A DNA stretch of 64,000 nt from Berberis thunbergii (Eukaryota > Streptophyta > Magnoliopsida > Ranunculales > Berberidaceae), in contig QNQO01000806.1 of assembly GCA_003290165.1 (NCBI GenBank), positions 186,001 through 250,000 of the forward strand, written 5' to 3'. Each line of letters starts with the position of its first letter. The stretch's first letter is position 1. The translations under genes were made by a program, and so were the position numbers. Shown here piece after piece: positions 11,668 to 21,829 of this stretch. The notes under the pieces were generated by a model. The model was given only the letters and a program-made list of their open reading frames with translations. It searched no databases and had not been told where the DNA came from.

Positions 11668-12664
11668 GTATAACTTGTCTACACTACTTCTGGTATGTAA
11701 TTTTGGATTAGTAGTTTTAACATTATACTGGTTTTGATGCATTTCCTTATGATTTAGTTATATTTTTGTTCTGTAGTAACAGATGCTTCTCAGAATGGTT
11801 AAAAAGGTCTCAGAATTCCAAAATGTCATTGAACTGTTCATTCTGTTGATACTTTGTTTTACCCCATATGTGTTTCTTGACCATGTATCTGTTTCTTGAC
11901 CATGATTCATGAACATCCGTTGTTTTATTTTGTTGAATTTACTAGTTCCTCTGCACCTTATAAATGTTCTCATTTCAGGCAATAGTGTAGAAATTTGCCA
12001 TCTTAAATTCACAAGCTACTTAACAAGTTATATTTGACGTGTATGCTGTAGCTTTGCATTGAAGTCCTCTACTCTTCTTGACATTCACTTGAGGGTTTTT
12101 AACATTTTGAGGGCAGTTCCTGTTTTATACTAGGTTGATGTGTATGATAGGATTCCTATCTTTTAATTTGAATTAGGAAAAGAGACATTTTAATTTAATA
12201 ATTTTGGAAATATAATAGGTTGTAAATGAGGCAGACAGGATTATTCTTATTTTTTTTTCCTTGGTATATCCAAAATATAGAAGGGCTAGAAATAGAAAAT
12301 ATAACCATCATCTTAGACTGTTTTATACTCTATTTGGGCTTTGTATGCCAAATTACATTAGCTGATCAGTTCATTTTGTTCGACATAATTATCTTTGGTT
12401 GTTACCCTACTAACAATGAAGATAAACACTCGAACAAAAACGACGACTTAAATGAAAAAGCTTAACAATGTAAAGGATTGACCTAGCTTGATATTCTAAT
12501 CAACCATTTCTTCGTTGTCATCTTTGTTTCTTTCACCATTATTTGGTTTCTATATTCAGTTGGTTTCTCTGGACAAGTTGTCAAGTAACAAATATTTTGT
12601 TGCCAATCATATACATCCAAGTTCCGCATGGCATTCTGTTGGTATAACATGTGAACCATGACAG
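11668..12664. other. CACTA interior without recognised gene
   Basis: AT-rich spacer between the ABCC and SEC14 fragments. Nothing beyond short chance ORFs is recognised. Part is likely intron taken along with one of the neighbours. Confidence 0.45.
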
Positions 12665-12745
12665 ATTGTGAAGCCTTTTTTGCAAGAGAGAACAAGAACG
12701 AAAGTCCAAGTGCTGCAAGGTTCTGGTAAGGATGAATTATTGAAG
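12665..12745 (+). pseudogene. Captured SEC14/CRAL-TRIO exon
   Basis: One exon with AG before and GTAAG after encodes IVKPFLQERTRTKVQVLQGS then GKDELLK. This resembles the plant SEC14-like lipid-transfer domain just after its core, where 'KPFL..KT..K..VL.G..KDELLK' is typical. Only about 27 residues are present. The assignment rests on this motif alone. Confidence 0.7.
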
Positions 12746-13940
12746 GTAAGACGGTCATCTTCTTGGACTAGTTTTATGCTAATCTAATATTGGTGTTTGG
12801 TTTGTTGCATCCTGATAAAAGTTAATTATTCATTTGCTCCAGAGTATGCATATTTCTCTGTGTAGTATTATACATTTTCCTAATTTTCATCTGCGTAACT
12901 CTTCTCTGTTTGGGGTTACCCTTTTGTTCAAGATCTTTCATCATTCATTCATTTGTTAGTTGATTCAACTGTACATAATATGCAATTTCATTTCACAATC
13001 AGATTACAAATCTGACTAACCAAACCAATATGAATTGCTGATTTTACTGTAACTGATTTTCAAAAATCCGCAGATCATAACTGCCAGGACAGTGGGTACT
13101 CTGCAGTGAAACAGAGCGCACTCTGGTTTGCGACCAGCAGCAAGCTCGCATCAGTGCGTCCCTCGCAGAGCAGCAGTTCGTCCCTCACAGCAGCAACAGT
13201 GATTCCCTCGCAGCAGCAGCAGCAGTGCGTACCTCGCATCATCAGCAGATCGTCCCTTGCAGTAAGTCCGAAAATCTGCTATTGTTTACTTTTTTTTTGC
13301 AGTTATATTTAGTTTTTTCTTTGTTTCGGAAACTTGGTTATTAGATGTATGAACTCCTTATATGGTTCTAGAGACCACCATGTTCATGCTCTTACATTTA
13401 ATTATGTTTCTTTATACACTCTTAGAGACTGTTGTTAATTACTTATCGTTTATTCGAAAATACGTATTTGTGGTTAACTAGTCTTAGTTGCTTGTTGGCT
13501 TGGTTAATCACTTTCAATACAACATATATTACTTTAGAAGGGCAGTGAAAAATATGTTTGGAACTCGGGTTTTTTTTACAACTGAGTCTCAAATGATAAA
13601 TATGACTTGGGCGTCAGAACTCGGAACAGATTAGGAAATTTGGGCAATTGGATTTCGCCATATCTGAGCGGATAGTTGGGCAGTTCAAACTTCCAAATAG
13701 GGATTTGGGGATTTGGGAGATTTGAATGAAATCTCATATATAGTTTAGATACAATCTCAGCTCAAGGCTCATATCATAGACTCACTGTCAGCCTTCCTCC
13801 TTTTCCACTAATAAAACTTCCTTGCAGTCTCGCCTGAATAAAAATGAAAAAATAATAAACAAAAAATATCTTAACATAAATGCAATCCCATCTAGCTCTT
13901 CACATGCTTATTATTGTATACACTTCATTATAATTTGATC
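12746..13940. other. CACTA interior; Ser/Gln-rich ORF, no family
   Basis: The ORF at 13,106-13,312 encodes a low-complexity Ser- and Gln-rich segment driven by CAG/TCG repeats. It shows no domain and may be leader sequence of an unrecognised captured gene. The remainder is AT-rich and unassigned. Confidence 0.4.
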
Positions 13941-13941
13941 A

Positions 13942-14058
13942 ATGATGTATCTTCCAACTGTGTCGGACATCGTTCCAGCATTGAATGGATGCGAGCATGC
14001 AAGTAACCTAGAAATATATCACTCAGCTTTACTCCTGAAAGACATGCTCTGCATCTCA
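13942..14058 (+). pseudogene. Possible captured exon, unknown gene
   Basis: An open block encoding PTVSDIVPALNGCEHASNLE then IYHSALLLKDMLCIS, followed by a GT. It reads like real protein, and its position just upstream of the DUF547 exons could make it part of the same or another captured gene. I cannot name the family. Confidence 0.35.
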
Positions 14059-14310
14059 GGTAGCATTAAATTCCTGTATGATGAATGTATGAATGAGAAC
14101 CTTCGCATTAAATATTTTGATGGGCAATTGAAGATCAATGTCTTTTTATTTCACTTTGTGGAATTTTGATAGTTTTCTTGATGAAATGATCTATTACCCG
14201 TTGTTCTTTTCTCCGGGGAAACTTTGCATGTGTATTAAAAATCCCTATGTGTTTTAGTTACCCATTTCAGCTTAAAAGGAGGTAGACATTTATTTTTCTT
14301 GTTTTCACAG

Positions 14311-15151
14311 GCCTTTCTTGAGCACGGGATCCCAGAGAATCCTCAAATGATTTTCATACTGATGCAGAAGGTAATTTTATATTTGGTCATTCAATTTTCG
14401 TGCTTAGTGTTGCCATTTTTTTACTCTATTTTCATTTGTTGTGCCTAAGTTTTATGCATATGCACGATCTTCCTGTAAAGAAGAATTGGTTCGCTACGTG
14501 AAATTATTTTAAATTTCGTGTTCTTTATGTAAGTTTTTCAGATCACACTATTGCACGACTTTTTATATTTTACTCCTAGAATCTAGAATTTTAAATGAGC
14601 CTTCGTTTACTAATTGTGATTATAAACTAAATTTATTGTTCACTTCACACCTCCTCATTCAAATTTTTATCAGCTTGAAGGATCGTACTCATCCACCAAG
14701 ACATAGACCTTTCTATGAATAATAAGATCATGATGGTCTTCTCATCCTGAAATTTGTTATTCATCAACCACATACACAAGACACTCAAGCTCAGACCATA
14801 CTTTCTCCAACACTAGCTGATGATTCATGAAAGCCTAAATTTCCTCTGTTTCAGGCACTGATAACTGTAGCTGGGAACTCATTCAATGCAATGACTATCG
14901 AGCATTTCATATTAAGACTGCCTTTTCACTTAAAATATGTAAGTTTTTCATTTCAAATTTCTCTTTTTCATTCTAAATGGATTACCAGTTGTACAAGAAG
15001 AGGCGTTATTTTTATTCGTACTGATCTTTGCAAATCCCAGCAGACATGTCCAAAAGGTGCAAAGAATGATGAGATGACAGCACGAAGCATCTTTGGGTTG
15101 GAGCTATCAGAACCTTTGGTTACATTTGCACTCTCATGTGGAAGCAAAAGG
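14311..15151 (+). pseudogene. Captured DUF547 (MIP1-type) gene fragment
   Basis: Three exons encode the DUF547 core found in plant leucine-zipper/MIP1-like proteins: 14,311-14,370 (AFLEHGIPENPQMIFILMQK), 14,855-14,938 ([20 protein letters not shown]) and 15,044 to about 15,151 ([20 protein letters not shown], then [14 protein letters not shown]). In intact proteins the last block continues toward a variant of 'WSSPAVRVYT'. Here it breaks after CGSK and becomes unrelated sequence. The N-terminal zipper and the C-terminus are missing. The function of the family is poorly known. Confidence 0.9.
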
Positions 15152-15252
15152 TTTGCTGATATCACAAAAGGTTTGCTGAAACTGAAAGTCTATATGAGGG
15201 GTTTTGGGGTGCTAATTTATGTACTGGGAGAGTCCAATCTTCGACCTGTTTG

Positions 15253-15374
15253 AATTCCTCAAAAGCGACTTCCGGGAAGGATATCAAATTCCAATGTAGA
15301 TTCTAACAGCCAGGAATCATCACTCATTGATTGGAAGCTGGGAAGGTTTTCTGATTACCAAGATTCAGATAATG
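15253..15374 (+). pseudogene. Possible captured exon, unknown gene
   Basis: An open block encoding PQKRLPGRISNSNVDSNSQE then SSLIDWKLGRFSDYQDSDN, followed by GTAAA. Composition looks protein-coding (SNSQESSLIDWKLG). The parent gene is not recognised and no conserved domain is visible. Confidence 0.35.
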
Positions 15375-15704
15375 GTAAATTTTTCAAAGAGCTGCTAGTG
15401 TTTTCATCATTTTCATCATCAGCTTTGATTTTGACAAATAATGTAGTTTATTGTGTTGTTGTGATTCGACAGAAGAGATGGTGCTATTAGTTTGGTGGAT
15501 GTTGTTGTGTATATGGATAAGAGAAAAAAAGGGATTATTTGATTTGTAAGAAAATTAGCTTTCTTATTGAATACAATCCAGTCCATTTACTGTCATCAAT
15601 CCAGAATTACAATTATAAGTTCTTTAGTTTGTAATTTCTCTTCATTGCCTGTATTGCATCACTGTCACTTAACACCATAAAATAAAAAAAAAATTGAATT
15701 TTTT

Positions 15705-15990
15705 TACTAGCCACGGCTTAAAACCGTGGCTAAAATTTTAGCAACGGTTTTAAGCCGTGGCAAGTCTGGCCACGGTTTTAAGCCGTTGCTAATACTTGCC
15801 ACAGCTTAAAACCGTTGCTAAACTATTAGCAACGGTTTAGAACCGTGGCTAAAGCATCAACCGTCCTGAATATAAAACCGTTGCTAAAATTTTAGCCACG
15901 GTTTATAGCCGTTAAAAGGAATTTCGCGACGCCTCTGTAGCCCACGGCTCTTAGCTGTGACAATGGGTTACCCCCACGGTTTAAAACCGT
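15705..15990. repeat. 3' subterminal repeats of CACTA element
   Basis: About ten copies of units like TTAGCAACGGTTTTAAGCCG and their complements, often as perfect palindromes around TTTTAA. They mirror the 5' array, and this end is the denser of the two. Confidence 0.87.
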
Positions 15991-16033
15991 TGCTAATGGG
16001 GATTTTTGGTGTAGTGTACTCACAAATTTAACT

Positions 16034-16130
16034 AACAATGTAATTGATTGATTTTAGCAAATATGCAAACCCCTTACATTAATTGTTTGTCTAAGGCACA
16101 ACTAATCACAAGTTTAACTAATACGAATAA
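16034..16130. repeat. Right copy of target tandem duplication
   Basis: Parallels 3,434-3,525, including 'ttgattttagcaaatatgca' and 'taaggcacaac'. It shows the uninterrupted sequence at the site where the CACTA element sits in the left copy. Confidence 0.75.
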
Positions 16131-16877
16131 AGCACACTGAAACAAAAACATAGAATAATTCTGACTACCATGGATGCATGACATACACGATGAAAGTAAT
16201 ATGTGTTTGTTTATAAATCAACCCAATGTCAAATCACACAATGCATTGAAAAATAATAAAAACGAAAGTAAATTCTACTAAGCCTAAGGAATCATCTACG
16301 CCTTAGTGAAGAATTTAGAAGATCATGGTGGTCATGGTCGTAGTGACAATGAAGGTGAACATCATCTCCTCCTCCCCCTTGATTCAAGCCTTCAAGCTCT
16401 TATTTCTAGTCTCCAAAGCTCGTTTTCCTTAGCTTGGAGAAGAGGAAATTCAAAAGAAGAACAAAATTCAGAAAAAAAAAAAAAAAGATGTCTCCTCCTA
16501 GGATTCGGACTATGCTTGACCGTCAACTTGTGGCATTATTTTCTCTATAAATTCGGTATAATTTGATAAATTTATAAACATATGAATTGTGGCATTATCT
16601 GTTAGCTTCCACAACTATAAGAATCACATGATTTCGACATCTACAACTCATGATATGCCCAAAATACCGAGATCTATTTAGAGGGTGATTGGATAAAAAG
16701 TTTCTAAATGTGTCAAAAAGGAAGGTTTGCCTAATTGCCCAAAAGAGATCTTCCAATTACATTCTTTGACTTTCCACTTTGATACGATTTCATCATTTAA
16801 GCTCTCAATCCTACAAAAACATGAAATGAGATAATTAGAATAAAATACAATATTCAAAACACTAACAAATATAAATT
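16131..16877. other. Unassigned AT-rich spacer
   Basis: One 86-codon ORF (16,306-16,566) shows no family features. No other signal was found between the CACTA element and the foldback element. Confidence 0.5.
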
Positions 16878-18202
16878 AGGGTTATTTGCAATTTCCCCCT
16901 ATAATATATGTCATATTTAGCATTGCCCCCAATTAACATTCATATTGCATTTTCTCTCTAAGACTACAGTCAACGTGCTTTGATCGTCTGTTTTCAAAGC
17001 ATATTACAAAAATACCCCTGAGAAATCAAAGGTTGAGATTGAATCTTTCATAACTCGAACATCTCATCTCGAGGAAAATCCTAAGGCTCAACTGAAATCG
17101 TAATTGTATCTTGAGGAAAATCCAACAATTGATTTTAAAAATCTTTCATCTTAAAGAACTCATCTCGAGGAAATCTAATGGTTCAAATTTAATTATCCAT
17201 GCATCTTGAGAAAAATCTAACGTTTCAACACGCATCTCGAAGAAATCTGACTCTTCAAAACACATCTCGATGGAAATCTGCGCTTCAACACACATCTCAA
17301 GGAAAATTTGATATTTAGCCACATGTAGAGGAAATCTTACGGCCCAACACGCATCTTGAGGAAAATCTGATGGTTCATATTTATTCGTGCATGCATCTCG
17401 AGGAAATCTAAAGTTTGAATAAATTGCCCTCATATAATAAATTACTGGCAATGACTTAACCCTATAAAATAAATTTAAATTTAATAAATTGCCCTGTATA
17501 ATAAATTGTAATTTAATTTTAAATTACTTGCCACCACCTCCCCCTTCATCCTCCTTCCTCCTTCTTCCCCCATCATCTCTCAAGTCTGTTTTGTTTCAGG
17601 GGGAAAATAAAATTTAAATTTGTTTCAAGGGACGAAATTAAATTAAAATTTTAGATTTTCTTGAGATGTGAGTAAGAATAAATTTGAAACGCCAGATTTC
17701 TTTGAGATACGTGCCATCCCATCATTTTTTGCCTCGAGATGCGAGTCAAACCATTATATTTCCTCGAGATGCATGCTGGATCGTAAAATTTGCCTCGAGA
17801 TGCATGTTGAATTGTTAGATTTTTCTTGAGATGCTTGCATAATTGAATTTGGACCGTTAGATTTACCTAGAGATGTGTGTACGATTAAATTTGGACCATT
17901 AGATTTTCCTTGAGATGAATTCTTTTAGATGAAATATTTTTTTAAAATCAACTGTTAGATTTTCCTCGAGTTATGATTACGATTTCTGTTGGGCCTTAAG
18001 ATTTCCTAGAGATGAGATATTCGAGATACGAAAGATTCAGTCTCAGCCTTTGATTTCTCATATGTATTTTGGTAATCTGCTTTGAAAACATACGGTCAAA
18101 GCACATTAACTATTAGTCTTAGGGGGAAAGTGCAATATGAATGTTAATTGGGGGCAAAGCTGAATATGACATATATTATAGGGGAGAATTGTAATTAACC
18201 CT
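16878..18202. mobile_element. Foldback (long-TIR, MULE-like) element
   Basis: The first about 500 bp (from AGGGTTATTTGCAATTTCCC) are the imperfect reverse complement of the last about 500 bp (ending GAATTGTAATTAACCCT), with a short centre near 17,480-17,600. The direct flanks 'ataaatt' (16,871-16,877 and 18,203-18,209) look like a target duplication. Within both arms the motif 'catctcgaggaaatct' recurs about every 45 bp. No transposase is present. Long inverted-repeat arms fit foldback/Mutator-like non-autonomous elements. Confidence 0.82.
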
Positions 18203-18345
18203 ATAAATTATAAGGTAATTTATGTAATAATTATGTGAATATCAATAATCATTAACAACAATGCAGAACCCAAAAATGCGCTGAAATATGCCATCATGGC
18301 ATTGCACGGGCCCCTATGTAGCCCCACTAACTAGGGAGGAGTAAC
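18203..18345 (+). mobile_element. 3' internal end of Gypsy element with PPT
   Basis: The segment containing 'cactaactagggaggagtaa' matches, in opposite orientation, the polypurine tract (PPT) region just inside the LTR at 58.55 kb. The purine run AGGGAGGAG lies directly before the LTR start at 18,346, so this is the 3' end of a plus-strand element whose body is missing. Confidence 0.6.
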
Positions 18346-19963
18346 TGATGAGACATAAAAACAATCACCCAACTGCAGCTAGACATGTTGCACAAGTAAA
18401 CCCTAGTGCGAAAATCCTCAATTTGGTTTATTGCAGGCCTAATCAAGGTCCAACCAAGACTTAGACTGATTACTATAAAAGCCTTAAGTCAGAGGCCCAA
18501 ACCTAGATTACACAAGCCCAACATGGCGCGAATCTTGGAGTTTGGCCAGGGACAATAAGGCCTGATACATACCTCTGGACTATAGGAGGCCCAAGGTCCA
18601 TCTACGCAACTCTTGGTCCAATCAAGTATTGGATCCCAAAGAGAGCCAAGTGCCAAAAGAAACTCAGTCATGGACGAGTAAGATTCTAACAAGATATCTT
18701 CCCTCTATCACGCTCTCAACGCTAGAGTTAGTAAATGTGCAAAACACTCATTATATGAGGTGAACAAAAAGGATGAGAAATGTACACACATGCAACTAGG
18801 GGTGGGCAAAGTCGGTTCGGTTCGGTTTGAGGCCCAAACCGCTTTCGAACCATTTTCAATCGGTTAGCCCAAATCCAAAACCGAAACCGATTTTGTATAT
18901 GTTAAATCGAGAAATTCGGTTGGGCCGAATTTCGGTTCGGTCCGGTTCGGTTGGGCTGACAATTCGATCTTAACTTTTTCAGCCCATTTTTAGCCCAAAT
19001 GAAAATTGACAATGAAATTTTTTAAACCATTGATTGAAAAATTCACATACAAACGAAGTAAAATTTTCAATAGCCCATTTTTCAACCCCTGTAGTAGAAG
19101 TAAAAATTTATGTCTCTGAAAATTGGCCGAAAATGTTCTCCAAAAGCGCGACAAATAGCATTGGCAGCTCGAATTCACTCTATAATGCCATCCACCACTC
19201 CTTGCCAAACACTTTAGAGCTTACTTTCCACTCTACCGTGAGTTCACACAGATCTCCAATCACAAAACCCCAAATTCAGAAAGAAAATAAGAAAGAAAGA
19301 AAAAAAAAAGAAGGAAAAAACCCCAACTTTGTTTCCAAAACCCTACAGAAAACCTCGAGTTTATCTTCCCGATTGATGGATTTGGGCGAGTTGAAATACT
19401 CGGATCCAATCAACCAAGAAGAATCGAAGAAGAAAGTGAAACGGGAGAGTCCGAGACGTGCCAGCCAGCTCAATACCATCCATCTCAATCTGAGAGTTTG
19501 AGTGAATCTCAATTTGGTTTCCTCGCTGGTTTCGTCGCTATTTACAATTTCTGCAAGAAGAAATACAAACCTAAAGATTGGGTTTTCGTTTTTGCCTTTT
19601 TGCCTTTGGGGTGTGATACAGTGCGACAGTATGCAGCATATGCACCAATCGGTCGATTCGGTTTTTAATCGAACAGTTTAAAATGGTGAACCGATTCCGA
19701 ACCGTTTGGAACCGGTTTCGGTTCGGTTTTACAAAATCTCTTATCATCTCTTATTCGGTTCGGTTATCGAACAGTATTTAAAAATCGGTTTAGTCGGTTA
19801 ACCGAAATTAAATCGGTTTATGCCCACCCCTACATGCAACCCTAATTTTATCAGTCTATCTCTATCCTTGTTTAGTGCTTGACTTCACCATCAGAGTATC
19901 TTTAGCCGTCACAATGGTGGTCTTTCGTTCACTGTTGTTCGTTTTGTAAGTCAAAAATAAAGA
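18346..19963 (+). repeat. Gypsy LTR, split by a hAT element
   Basis: Starts TGATGAGACATAA and runs parallel to the complement of the LTR at 57,981-58,547, including 'gtccatgactgag', 'ccaaactccaagattcgc' and 'ttttatcagtctat'. Two parts, 18,346-18,796 and 19,833 to about 19,963, sum to about 580 bp, close to the 567 bp of the uninterrupted copy. No matching coding region lies on either side, so it is essentially a solo LTR with a piece of 3' end. Confidence 0.75.
18797..19832. mobile_element. Non-autonomous hAT element 1
   Basis: Ends are TAGGGGTGGGCA and its complement TGCCCACCCCTA. The flanking 8-bp direct repeat CATGCAAC occupies 18,789-18,796 and 19,833-19,840. Inside both ends are runs of the 'cggttcggtt' type in opposite orientation. 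An 8-bp duplication and this terminus fit the hAT superfamily. No transposase is seen; the 155-codon ORF at 19,034 shows no domain. The uninterrupted LTR copy near 58.1 kb shows the empty site. Confidence 0.9.
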
Positions 19964-21829
19964 AGGCGGATTTGGACCCAAAAAGCAAAATCATATGGCC
20001 AAATCTTTCATTTTTTCATTTGCTCCATATCCTAATGCATTCTTTGATGTTTATGATTATGTTTTCACCATACCAACTTCAGTATGGAATGCATATGTTT
20101 TAGGGAACAACGATTACGGTTAGAGCTTTTCTTTAGTTTTATGCGCTACTAGATCGTATTGTCAAATATTTTTCTAAATGATTTGATCACCGTCTAGGTG
20201 GAAGACACCCGTTGAGGTTCTCGGTGGAAGACTCACATTGAGGTCTCCCTAGTTTGGATCTATATGATTGATCAATTCTTTGACTATGTGGGCAATTGTT
20301 TCTGGGGAAGGAAAAAAAATATAGGAGGATAATATTTAACTTTTTTCAGAGCATGGCAAAACACAAATGGAGGTTGATGTACTTTACTATATGTTTAGTT
20401 TACAAGACTACTAGATTGTCAAATTATGACATAAAAGCCAAAAAATATTAAAAGGTTAACCTTCACCTAATTATTGACTTGCATATATCAACTTATTGGT
20501 GCACACGGATGAGATCATGCATATTCCTAGCTATTCATCTAAATCAATCATATTTGGGGAGGAATGATAGTTTTCATTTCTACAAATATAGATGTTGACA
20601 AGAATAAGACTCGTCGACTGACATTTTCAGTAATTATCTAGAGCAAAGTTTATATATGTTGCATTTCACTGAGTTGATGGAGCTTGACACAAAAGTCTAT
20701 TCTTTCTTTATGAATTACAACAAAAATGGGGAAAAGAATGGATTTTGGCTATTTTATTGTGTAAGGAGGATATGAATATCATCATTTTGCGTAAAGGGAT
20801 GGATATAGACTCGTACACATGACAAAAGTTTATTGTGCCTGCAATACTTTATTATGATTTCAAGGAATTTAAAATTTTACCAAAACGAAAAACAACCTTG
20901 AATGCAAAATGATATCAACAAGAATGGACCGTGTCAATTCTTAGACCTTTTATTTATTAATTTTTTGAAAAACGATCAAGGTTTTAAGGACCCTAAAATA
21001 CAGATACAATCATTGAACTAATTTAGTGAATTCGAGGAGATTTCATCATATCCTCAACAAACAAGCTAACAACTATAGCTCAACCTACTCCGTGAAGAGA
21101 ATAATCTTGCAAAGTGATTTGCTTCCATAGAGCCACATTCGTGCGATTGGCCAAAAATCTCCATAGTATTAATGAACTTGGGATGCCTTCCTCGATCGGT
21201 TCGATTTACTGAGGCTTGATTACATTTTTTTTTTGTAATTGAGCTCGAGCCCAAACATTCACATGCCAAAGTGGATTAAAGTTTGAATTATCATCATTAC
21301 ATCATCTTCTTCTAGTCATTTTATTAAGAAAATCCCAAAACACAAAATACTTTTAAAAACCTTCCTTATTAGATATTGGAACAAATGAATTAACCAAAAC
21401 CTAAACCTAAAACCAAACCCTGAATCAAGGTTTATTGGCATCCCTAATTGGTAATTCAAATGACACCATCACTTTACCATCCTAACATAGCTCTATAATA
21501 AAAGCAAAAGAATCTCACATCATACAACTCCTCCCCAATCCCCACACCAACCTGATAGCGCACTTTAATCCTCCCAAATCTCACGGGTGCGCAGTCCGAT
21601 ATCCTACGCACCACCAATAAGACAAACTCAACGAAAAAATCTCCACTCTTTCACTAAAGCGAGTGTCCTCTGTCAAGTCTCTTCTTCTTCTTCTTCTTCT
21701 TCTTCTGCTCCACACATCAGCAGATCTCCAGTGCGCACTCAATCCACTCTTACCAGTCCAGTGCGCACTCTCTTATCTTACGCACCCTCTGCTCTGTTTC
21801 TCTTCAATGGTTCAACATTTTCGAACCCA
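19964..21829. other. Unassigned region upstream of GT14 gene
   Basis: No recognised gene or element. The last about 300 bp are CT-rich and form the likely promoter and leader of the GT14 gene. An in-frame upstream ATG at 21,587 opens an 81-codon extension. Confidence 0.45.

Larger units (their letters stand above)
3526..16016 (+). mobile_element. 12.5-kb CACTA element carrying host-gene fragments
   Basis: The left end is CACTACACCAAAAGGG and the right end is TTTTTGGTGTAGTG, giving a 13-bp perfect terminal inverted repeat flanked by the 3-bp duplication TAC (3,523-3,525 and 16,017-16,019). Both ends carry dense subterminal repeats, as in En/Spm superfamily elements. No TNPD/TNP2-type transposase is recognisable, so it is non-autonomous. 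The interior holds, in order, fragments resembling methionine synthase, a coiled-coil gene, GH1 beta-glucosidase, cyclophilin, ABCC transporter, SEC14 and DUF547 proteins, all on the + strand with introns kept. Retained introns mean capture at DNA level, not through mRNA. I infer a Pack-type CACTA element. Individual fragments are listed separately. Confidence 0.92.

Noticed and set aside
3526..16016. A biosynthetic gene cluster (several enzymes side by side)
   Set aside because: The enzymes are fragments with missing catalytic parts and broken frames within one transposon, not intact neighbouring genes.
19034..19501. 155-codon ORF as a gene
   Set aside because: It lies inside a non-autonomous hAT element, is low-complexity (Lys/Ser-rich), and has no domain or splice context.
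21587..21829. Upstream in-frame ATG as the start of the GT14 protein
   Set aside because: It adds 81 Ser-rich residues not expected before the membrane anchor; the start at 21,830 gives the usual length. Not excluded as a transit-like extension.
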